The notes under the pieces: generated by a model
The model's database searches: none
Seen by the model: only the letters and a program-made list of their open reading frames with translations
Told to the model about the DNA's origin: nothing
Shown here: positions 56,490 to 64,000 of the stretch, in pieces
How positions within the stretch are numbered: position 1 is the stretch's first letter
Layout: each line of letters starts with the position of its first letter
Made by a program: the position numbers and the translations under genes
From: Rhodoplanes azumiensis
GTDB lineage: Bacteria; Pseudomonadota; Alphaproteobacteria; Rhizobiales; Xanthobacteraceae
Assembly (NCBI RefSeq): GCF_042682915.1
Contig: NZ_JBHUIW010000017.1
Span: forward strand, 62,001-126,000
Length of the DNA: 64,000 nucleotides
Direction: 5' to 3'

Positions 56490-57662
56490 ATGGCGCCGAC
56501 CAGGGACGACGTACTCGCGAGCCTTTCACGGGTGAAGACCCCGAGCGGCCTGGCGCTCACCGAGTCGGGCACCCTGTCCGAAATCGTCGTCGGCGACGGC
56601 AAGGTGTTCTTCTCGATCACGGTCGATGCCGCCACGGTGAAGGCGTGGGATCCGGTGCGGGCCGCGGCCGAGGCGGCCGTGAAGGCGATCCCCGGCGTGA
56701 CCTCGGCCCTGGTGGCGCTGACGGCGGAGCGCGCCGGTGGTGGTTCGGGAGCCCGCGGGGCGGGTGCTGGTGCCGCCCGTCCGGCCGCGGCGCCGGCCGG
56801 CGGCGGGCACGCGCACGGAGGGCATGGGCACGCCCATGGCGGCGGCGCGCCGCAGCAGCCGGCCGTGCCGGGCGTCGCGTCGATCATCGCGGTCGCCTCC
56901 GGCAAGGGCGGGGTGGGAAAGTCGACCACCTCGGTCAATCTCGCGCTCGGGCTTCAGGCGATCGGCCTGCGCGTCGGCCTGCTCGACGCCGATATCTACG
57001 GCCCCTCGGTGCCGCGCCTGCTCGGGCTCTCCGGCAAGCCGCAGATGGGCCCCGGCAACAAGCTGATCCCCCTGAAGGGCTACGGCCTCGAGGTGATGTC
57101 GATCGGCTTCCTGGTGGAAGAAGAGACGCCGATGATCTGGCGCGGCCCGATGGTGATGTCGGCGCTGACCCAGATGCTGCGCGAGGTCGACTGGGGCACG
57201 CTCGACGTGCTGGTCGTCGACATGCCGCCCGGCACCGGCGACGCCCAGCTCACCATGGCCCAGCAGGTGCCGCTGCGCGGCGCCGTGATCGTCTCGACCC
57301 CGCAGGATCTCGCGCTGATCGACGCGCGACGTGGCATCGCCATGTTCGGCCGCGTGAACGTGCCGGTGCTCGGCGTCGTCGAGAACATGAGCTACTTCCT
57401 CTGCCCGAAATGCGGCGAGCGCTCCGACATCTTCGGCCACGGCGGCGCCCGCGACGAGGCCGCCCGCCTCGGCGTGCCGTTTTTGGGCGAGGTGCCGCTC
57501 CACATGGCGATCCGCGAGAACTCCGACGCCGGCCGCCCGGTGGTCGCGACCGAGCCCGACGGCCCGCACGCCGCGATCTATCGGGAGATCGCCGGAAAGG
57601 TGCGTGATCAGCTCGCGGGGGCGGGAGGGCGCGCAGCGCCGCGGATCGTCATCGAGGCGTGA
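56490..57662 (+). CDS. apbC: Mrp/NBP35-family iron-sulfur carrier ATPase
   Basis: Cytosolic Fe-S cluster scaffold/carrier, 390 residues. An N-terminal MIP18-like domain (about 1-85) is joined by an Ala/Gly/His-rich linker (HAHGGHGHAHGGG) to the P-loop ATPase. The ATPase has the deviant Walker A ASGKGGVGKSTT, DADIYGPSVPRLLG, VDMPPGTGDAQLT and the cluster-binding CPKC. Start at the ATG at 56490, behind CAGGGGAGACC. Its stop codon lies exactly at the left end of an IS5-family element. Confidence 0.95.
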   Translation: MAPTRDDVLASLSRVKTPSGLALTESGTLSEIVVGDGKVFFSITVDAATVKAWDPVRAAAEAAVKAIPGVTSALVALTAERAGGGSGARGAGAGAARPAAAPAGGGHAHGGHGHAHGGGAPQQPAVPGVASIIAVASGKGGVGKSTTSVNLALGLQAIGLRVGLLDADIYGPSVPRLLGLSGKPQMGPGNKLIPLKGYGLEVMSIGFLVEEETPMIWRGPMVMSALTQMLREVDWGTLDVLVVDMPPGTGDAQLTMAQQVPLRGAVIVSTPQDLALIDARRGIAMFGRVNVPVLGVVENMSYFLCPKCGERSDIFGHGGARDEAARLGVPFLGEVPLHMAIRENSDAGRPVVATEPDGPHAAIYREIAGKVRDQLAGAGGRAAPRIVIEA

Positions 57663-58615
57663 GGGCTGATCTAAGAAGATCGGATTCACGCGGAGTGGGT
57701 TGGCCTTACCAGCCTTCGAAGCATGATGCGGATCATGGCGAGGCGGACGAAGGCGGCGACGGTTCGGGCGTGACGCTCGAAATCGCGCGTCAGCCGGCGG
57801 CAGCGGCTGATCCAGGCGAAGGTTCGTTCGACGATCCAGCGTTTCGGCACGACCTCGAAGCCGGTGGCGCCGTCGCGCCGCTTGACCACCTCGATCCTCC
57901 ACGACCCGGTCTGTGCCGCGGCCGCAGCGGCTTTCGGCCCCTGATAGCCGCCATCGGCGAAGACCCGATCGATGAAGGGGAACTGGCGGCGCGTTCGCTG
58001 ATCGAGCACCAGCGCGACGCCGTCACGATCCTGGACGTCGGCCGGGTGAACCGCGACGTTCAACAACAGGCCGAGCGTGTCGACCAGGATGTGGCGCTTG
58101 CGTCCCTTGACCTTCTTACCCGCGTCGTAGCCTTGCGGGTCCAGCGCAGAGCCCCCTTTTGAGCGGCCTTGCCGCTCTGGCTGTCGATGATGGCCGCCGT
58201 CGGGCTGGCGTCGCGTCCGGCTTGCTCGCGGGCCGCCACGTAGAGAGCGTGGTGGATGCGCTCCAGCGCGCCCTCGCGATCCAGCAAGATGAAATAGGAA
58301 TGCGCCGTGCTCTTGGGCGGCAGATCCTTCGGCAGCGCCTGCCACTGGCAGCCCGTCCACAGCACGTAGAAGATCGCGTCGAGAACCGCGCGCATATTCA
58401 CCGACCGCCTGCGACCACCCCGCCGGGCCGGCGGGATCAGCGGCTCGATCAGCGCCCATTCGGCGTCGGTGAGATCGCTCGGATAACGAAGACCGCGGCG
58501 GTCTGCGGCAACGCGGTGTTCGGGCTTCCACATCGATGCCTCCGATGGCGAATCACGGAGACACTACGGAATCACAACCGATTCCCGAGACTCAACAACT
58601 TCTCGGATCGGCTCT
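57662..58615. mobile_element. IS5-family insertion sequence (IS427-like)
   Basis: About 954 bp carrying one transposase split over two frames. Imperfect terminal inverted repeats match 13 of 17: AGGGCTGATCTAAGAAG at 57662-57678 and, reverse-complemented, AGAGCCGATCCGAGAAG at 58599-58615. The left end touches the mrp/apbC stop codon and the right end forms the 3' end of the SIR2/NTPase gene. No clear target duplication is visible, which suggests a deletion or rearrangement next to the element. Confidence 0.88.
57686..58533 (-). CDS. IS5-family transposase, made by -1 frameshift from two overlapping frames
   Basis: The first frame (58533-58060) starts MWKPEHRVAADRRGLRYPSD and encodes the DUF4096-like N-terminal domain with LTDAEWALIEPLIPPA. 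The second frame runs to 57686 and encodes the DDE domain: GKKVKGRKRHILVDTLGLLL, VHPADVQDRDG, VFADGGYQGPKA and WIVERTFAWISRCRRL. The slippery run AAAAGGGGG lies at 58152-58160, just before the switch, giving a predicted fused product of about 282 residues. Both frames look intact, so the element may be active. Confidence 0.9.
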
Positions 58616-61060
58616 CAGGAAACGTTGAACTTCTCTCAGCAAAACCATCAATCCCGTATCGTAGGAAAAAAATCGCTCTGCCGATTCAGCCAAATCCCGA
58701 AGTTGTTGGGCCTGTTTGCCGTCGAGCTTCCCTCCATTTTTCAGGTAGTGATTTGCTCCTGAAAACCCAGTGAAGAACGGATGAATTGCGATTCGGTTCA
58801 TCCTCCCTTCGAGCTTGAAAGCTTCGGACACGGCGTTTAGCCCGTCTTTGAAGGCGGAAGAAAAGCGAGTCTCTCTGTGTTTCATTTCCTCGAAAAACAC
58901 TTTCCCTAGTGTTGTTAAGGGAAGTGGGTGTCTTTCGACCTGCACAGCATGCTTTGCGTGGGATAGTGCTTGGTCCAGCAAGATTTCTTTGTTCTTGCTA
59001 TTCGATTTTGCGTACTGGTCTAGTTTGAGAAGGGCGAACTGCTCCCAGTACCTTGAGTTCCAGCTCCAAAAGCGGCGCATGTTCAGAAAGAAATTCTCTG
59101 ATTTTGATGGCAAAAGTCCTGAGACGACTTCGTCAAAATCAAATAGCCTGCTTCCGAGTCGAGCCTCCGGCGTGCGCTTTATAATCGCGGTCCGATTAAC
59201 ATACGGAGCCAAATGTGCTCCCAATGAAGAATAAACCTCTAACATAAATGACTCGTCAGTTTCCGATACTCGGCGAAGAAATCGTTGCCCTAGAACGGGG
59301 TTCGTTGGCAAGAGGTAGTCCCGGCGATCTCGGTCAAAAAAATCCAATGGTAAAATATCTTTACTATCTATTTGGTCCCTTAGATTTTCTGCTGGAAAAG
59401 CAGCTACAAGAATGGGGTAGGCAAGTCCAGGCTTGTAGCAATATGATGCAAGGGCGCACGCAAGATAGCGTTTAACACGGTTTTCGTCTGCCGCATCGAA
59501 AAGAGAGTCTAAAATTCGTTCCACGGGTCTAAAGTCATTCATCACCCGACATACTGCTATGGCTATCGGGTCCGAGACAAGTTCCTTCGATAAAGGCTCT
59601 GCTTGTTCGGGCTTGTATCGATCTGTTGTGAGTCCATAAAAATGCATCTTGTCGATCAATTCGCGGGCCTCTGCCGAGTCAAATTTTTGTAAAGTTACGC
59701 GGTCAAATTCATTCCCTGCGAGAGTCTGAATCGCATATTGAATGCGGTACGAGCGTTCAAATCCGACTATTAAAAAGTCGTCTCTATGGATCTCTCGATA
59801 AAGCGCAGTCATCGCAGGTGCGTGATCCGCAAAATTATCGCAAAATACTATAAACGGCTTAATAAGGTTATTAAAGATGCGCGCTGATAGATTGATATCT
59901 GGAGTTCCGAGGTTGCGATAACTAAAAACACTAAATCCTTCAGCCGATAAATCGAACGCCAGTCTGCCTAAAACCGTGGACTTTCCTCCGCCTGCGACAT
60001 CATCGACAATAAGAAAGTTCTTGTTCCATCGCCCGCGCTCGAACGGCGACTTGATAATAGTTTTGAGTTGGGAGGTAGATCTGCGTGATGCGTCGCGATT
60101 TAGAGAAATGTCTGACAGCGCCGGCTCTCGACCAACATAGAATCCGAGATCGGCATTCTCCTGTTCTTGCTTTGCGACAATGAAAGCAAAATCTCGCGAG
60201 AACAGCGCGAGATCCTTATTATTGGGCTTGGTATTGAATGCCTTTTCAGTAAATCCAACAGCGGCTGAAGCCGGGAAGGGCCTCGTTGGGAAGGCGACAT
60301 CTAGTTCAGCAAAAAACTCAAGAAGCGTTCCCGGGTACAGGATTAATCCGTGACGTTCGCAATCTCGAAGAGTTCCAGGGTCAGGAAACGGCTCAATTAA
60401 GAAGGATGGCCCCCGATCACGTCGCACTGTCGATGGAGTTCGGTTGGTAAGAAAATATTCTAGGTCTGGTTCTTCGAGACTGGTGCCCGCGATAATAAAC
60501 GGCTCCGTCGCAATTGTCTGCGCAAGAACGTCAATCCATGGGTTTCCGGGGCCCATGTTTCTAACATAATCAGGGAGCGAAAATACATAACCGTCATCCG
60601 GCTTTCCTGCCCACCCATGAATATGTACAATTTGAAGGCTGTTGACGTCTTCCGGATTTCGATAAAGACTTTTGTGAGTAAATGGAATTGCGTGCTGATT
60701 AGATTTATTTGTTTTATAAGATGCCTCAATAACGTTGTCGACGTTTAGGGTGTAGATTCTGTTCCAGAAAAATCCCGGCAGCTTGTTTGCTGTGGGGCCG
60801 GGTGTGCAATTCGCGAAACGCTCGGTGATGAATTTAAGAACTTCATCATCCGAAAGTTGGGCGTACGCGCGTGATAATGAAGAGTTCTCTTTGAGTTCCT
60901 TCAGTTTAACGAGTTGCTTTCTGAGGGCGTCTCCAGTTGGAAGTGCTGCCAATTTACTGTCAAAGCTATCACAGCTGGCTCCGGCGCCCAGAAATAGTGA
61001 GTAGCGGCCCGCGAGTAGCGTGGGCTTGAGCTCATCCAAGTAGGTTGGATCGATTTTCAT
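58592..61060 (-). CDS. SIR2-like NADase domain fused to P-loop (STAND-like) NTPase; candidate antiphage protein
   Basis: 822 residues. Residues 20-250 form a SIR2-like domain: NAD-binding FLGAGAS (23-29), YTLNVDNVIE (103-112, catalytic Asn) and VHIHG (145-149, catalytic His). A P-loop NTPase follows, with Walker A VAGGGKST (about 355-362) and Walker B FIVFCDN (403-409), then a helical region with TPR-like character near 690-740. The order effector-NTPase-helical repeats matches SIR2-STAND (Avs5-like) defence proteins, in which SIR2 depletes NAD on phage sensing. The DNA is visibly AT-rich against a very GC-rich chromosome, indicating horizontal transfer. The last seven codons (RADPRSC) and the stop come from the IS5 terminal repeat, so the native C-terminus is lost. 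Start at the ATG at 61060. Domain calls are strong; defence function is inference. Confidence 0.85.
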   Translation of the reverse strand: MKIDPTYLDELKPTLLAGRYSLFLGAGASCDSFDSKLAALPTGDALRKQLVKLKELKENSSLSRAYAQLSDDEVLKFITERFANCTPGPTANKLPGFFWNRIYTLNVDNVIEASYKTNKSNQHAIPFTHKSLYRNPEDVNSLQIVHIHGWAGKPDDGYVFSLPDYVRNMGPGNPWIDVLAQTIATEPFIIAGTSLEEPDLEYFLTNRTPSTVRRDRGPSFLIEPFPDPGTLRDCERHGLILYPGTLLEFFAELDVAFPTRPFPASAAVGFTEKAFNTKPNNKDLALFSRDFAFIVAKQEQENADLGFYVGREPALSDISLNRDASRRSTSQLKTIIKSPFERGRWNKNFLIVDDVAGGGKSTVLGRLAFDLSAEGFSVFSYRNLGTPDINLSARIFNNLIKPFIVFCDNFADHAPAMTALYREIHRDDFLIVGFERSYRIQYAIQTLAGNEFDRVTLQKFDSAEARELIDKMHFYGLTTDRYKPEQAEPLSKELVSDPIAIAVCRVMNDFRPVERILDSLFDAADENRVKRYLACALASYCYKPGLAYPILVAAFPAENLRDQIDSKDILPLDFFDRDRRDYLLPTNPVLGQRFLRRVSETDESFMLEVYSSLGAHLAPYVNRTAIIKRTPEARLGSRLFDFDEVVSGLLPSKSENFFLNMRRFWSWNSRYWEQFALLKLDQYAKSNSKNKEILLDQALSHAKHAVQVERHPLPLTTLGKVFFEEMKHRETRFSSAFKDGLNAVSEAFKLEGRMNRIAIHPFFTGFSGANHYLKNGGKLDGKQAQQLRDLAESAERFFSYDTGLMVLLREVQRFLRADPRSC

Positions 61061-61343
61061 TGGTGCTCTCGCACGACGCGTTTAACCAAGCATTGGAGAC
61101 ACAATACCACTTCTGGGGCGAGATCTCAATGTTCGATCGAGCGAATCTGAATGACTGACCTCAAAAGCAGCGATCGCTCGTGGTTGAATTGGGTCTTGCA
61201 CGATCTGCGGTTAATGCGAAATCGCGTGACAGTGCTAAGATATTTTGTGGCATCTAGGTAATCTTTCGACCTCTCTCGACACCTATATTCTTGTTGTGAA
61301 TGTGGCCCTAGCTTTGAGCGGGCGATTCGGTAATGTGCCCCAC
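61061..61343. other. AT-rich spacer upstream of the SIR2/NTPase gene
   Basis: About 280 bases with the same lower GC as the SIR2/NTPase gene, so part of the same acquired segment. It probably carries that gene's promoter. The acquired DNA appears to end near 61340, where GC-rich DUF1501 sequence resumes. No gene recognised. Confidence 0.5.
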
Positions 61344-61700
61344 TTAGACCAGCACAAGACCATTCGGCGTCACGCCCGCAAACACTTTTTGCAGGCTCGC
61401 CGGGGGCAGGCCGTACATGCGGGCGAAGAGGCCGGCGAGGAGGGCGCGGTAGTCGGTGAGGACGGGAAAATCGCGGTTCTGGAAGAGGTGCTTCTCGTCG
61501 ACCGCCACCTGCTCGCCGGCGAGGCGGCCGCCCGTCACGCCGCCGCCCAGCACCCAGTAGGTGCTGCCGTGGCCGTGATCGGTGCCGCGGTTGCCGTTCT
61601 CCCGAAAGGTGCGGACGAACTCGGAGATCACGACGACGACAGTGTCGTGCCACTGCCGGCCGATCTCTGAGTGTCCGTCGTCGAGGGTGCGGCGTGAGGC
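61344..61700 (-). pseudogene. DUF1501 protein, C-terminal fragment
   Basis: About 115 codons of the C-terminal end of a DUF1501 (sulfatase-fold, usually exported) protein. Readable blocks are LDDGHSEIGRQWHDTVVVVISEF, split as GRQWHDTVVVVISEF and RTFRENGNRGTDHGHGS, then YWVLGGGVTGG, LFQNRDFPVLTDYRALLAGL and ARMYGLPPA. The family is normally about 400 residues and often paired with a DUF1800 gene; the first 280 or so residues and any partner are missing. Upstream, the frame runs into the palindromic direct repeats at 61718. Confidence 0.8.
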
Positions 61701-61717
61701 GCTGGTGTCATAATCAT

Positions 61718-61785
61718 GCTTCTATATGAAAGGCTGCCTTCAACATGGACCGCCCCCGCTTCCATATGAAAGGCTGCCTTTCATA
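61718..61785. repeat. Direct repeats with a perfect palindrome
   Basis: A 23-bp unit GCTTCTATATGAAAGGCTGC (plus CTT) at 61718-61740 recurs at 61758-61780 with one difference. The second copy extends into a perfect palindrome TATGAAAGGC-T-GCCTTTCATA at 61765-61785. It is AT-richer than the flanks and lies where the DUF1501 fragment breaks off. Confidence 0.7.
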
Positions 61786-61954
61786 AAGCTGTCGGATTGC
61801 CCGGCGCGGCTCTCGGCCGATTGCACCGCGGAGCTGCCGCGGACCGTCTGCAAAACGTCATTCCCGGCCATTTTACCGGCGGCTGCCGGGTACGGCTTGC
61901 CCCCCGCCGACTCCCGGTCTACTCCTGCCCCGACACAGCGAACGGGACGGTGAC

Positions 61955-62161
61955 ATGTCGAAGCAGGCGATGCGCGAGGAGACCGAGCGCCTGGTGCGGG
62001 AGGCGATCGAGCGTCGCGGCCTCACCATCAAGCAGGGCGACACCCGCATCGATGCGGTGTGCGGCAAGTGCGGCGCGACCAACAAGGTGACGGCCCCCAA
62101 GGGCGAGCACCGGGTGCGCTACACCTGCAAGGACTGCGGCCACGCCCAGGCGACCCTGTAG
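61955..62161 (+). CDS. Small CxxC zinc-ribbon-like protein
   Basis: 68 residues. A helical N-terminus (MSKQAMREETERLVREAIER) precedes two CxxC pairs, VCGKCGATNKV and YTCKDCGHAQ, spaced like a zinc ribbon. Composition is chromosomal (GC-rich), so it belongs to the native backbone. ATG at 61955 follows GGGACGGTGAC. No family name can be given; a nucleic-acid or protein-binding role is possible but unproven. Confidence 0.7.
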   Translation: MSKQAMREETERLVREAIERRGLTIKQGDTRIDAVCGKCGATNKVTAPKGEHRVRYTCKDCGHAQATL

Positions 62162-62213
62162 GCGTGACGCTGACGGGGTGACGTCGCGACCGGGCGCCGG
62201 CCGCGGCGCGGTT

Positions 62214-62355
62214 CACCTCTCCCCGGCGGGGAGAGGTCGGGTCTCGCGCGATCGCGCGAGATCCGGGTGAGGGGGGCGAGGCTGTCATCAGCGCCGTAAA
62301 CCCTCACCCCGACGCGCTTCGCGCGTCGCCCCTCTCCCTCAGGGAGAGGGTTCAG
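62214..62355. repeat. Dispersed inverted repeat (CTCTCCC...GGGAGAGG family)
   Basis: Nested hairpins: CCTCTCCCCGGCGGGGAGAGG, a CTCGCGCGATCGCGCGAG stem, then GGGTGAGGGG answered by CCCTCACCCC, and finally CCCTCTCCCTCAGGGAGAGGG. This is a third repeat family, widespread in proteobacteria, sitting between the CxxC gene and the response regulator 3' end, where it may also act as a terminator. Confidence 0.78.
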
Positions 62356-62363
62356 CGCCGCTT

Positions 62364-63775
<1,412 letters not shown>

Positions 63776-63779
<4 letters not shown>

Positions 63780-64000
63780 GACACGGGCTCGGCTTGCTGC
63801 TGCGGCTGGTCGTGGTGGACGATCGGCAGCCTGATCTCGACCACGGTGCCCTTGCCGGGTGTGCTGTTGAACGTGATCACGCCGCCATGCGCATCGACGA
63901 TGCGGTGGACCATGGCGAGGCCGAGCCCGGTCCCGGACGGCTTGGTCGAGAAGAACGGATCGAACACCTTGTCGAGGTTCTCGGGCGCGACGCCGACGCC
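63776..64000 (-). CDS. Sensor histidine kinase, C-terminal part, 5' end outside window
   Basis: The last 74 residues of the HATPase domain: VFDPFFSTKPSGTGLGLAMVH (F and G2 boxes, split here as FDPFFSTKPSGTGLGLAMVH) and a final VVEIRLPIV strand, then a Gln-rich tail. The frame is open at base 64000. Its stop overlaps the start of the sigma-54 response regulator, so it is the cognate kinase. Confidence 0.9.

Noticed and set aside
61126..61653. 175-codon minus-strand frame running from the DUF1501 region into the AT-rich spacer
   Set aside because: It is out of frame with the DUF1501 coding sequence and has no start signal or recognisable motif.

Overview
This is a GC-rich chromosomal segment from an alphaproteobacterium, most likely a phototrophic member of the Hyphomicrobiales (Rhizobiales). 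The evidence is the very high GC at third codon positions, several families of short intergenic palindromic repeats typical of that order, an isolated light-harvesting 2 pair (pucBA, 51377-51718), a class I PHA synthase, and the gene orders dxs-tlyA-rlmD and pdxH-dnaJ-like-fabI. Most of the window is ordinary chromosome.

Layout. 1-6.4 kb: L,D-transpeptidase (cut by the window edge), a small unknown protein, CorA, GTP-type PEP carboxykinase with a strong terminator, and methylmalonate-semialdehyde dehydrogenase. 6.4-14 kb: a frameshifted Uma2-type gene, an SDR, pdxH, a surface lipoprotein, a J-domain protein, fabI, aroC and a ribB whose cyclohydrolase-like domain has lost its metal site. 14-27.6 kb: a DUF1194 protein, a Na/Ca-exchanger-like protein, rlmD-tlyA-dxs, a CdaR-type regulator divergent from a GntP permease plus metallohydrolase, pirin, xseB and a CDF transporter. 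27.8-34.4 kb: two aldo/keto reductases, a second GntP-type permease behind a patatin, and a deletion scar that joins half a glutaminase to half an MFS transporter. 34.8-43.2 kb: an RND adaptor/pump pair followed at 14 bp by a six-gene antiporter module. Its order (E, F, G, a MbhD-MbhE-B fusion, C, D) copies the sodium module of archaeal membrane-bound hydrogenase rather than a normal Mrp operon. 43.2-57.7 kb: an IS5-like remnant, dusA, tandem TauE/SafE genes, rnk, phaC, an SPFH protein, pucBA, an aspartic protease, a PdhS-like histidine kinase, a beta-hydroxyacid dehydrogenase, a SugE-type SMR protein and the Mrp/ApbC ATPase.

57.7-61.8 kb is the clearest foreign segment. An IS5-family element abuts a conspicuously AT-rich gene for an 822-residue SIR2-like plus P-loop NTPase protein, followed by the 3' remnant of a DUF1501 gene and a palindromic direct repeat. 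The SIR2/NTPase architecture resembles SIR2-STAND (Avs5-like) antiphage proteins, and the IS element supplies its last seven codons and stop. It is the best candidate here for an uncharacterised defence system, though probably C-terminally truncated. The window closes with a small CxxC protein and a sigma-54 response regulator overlapping its (partial) sensor kinase.

All functional statements are from reading translated sequence and motifs by eye. No database search was run, and GC statements are visual estimates.
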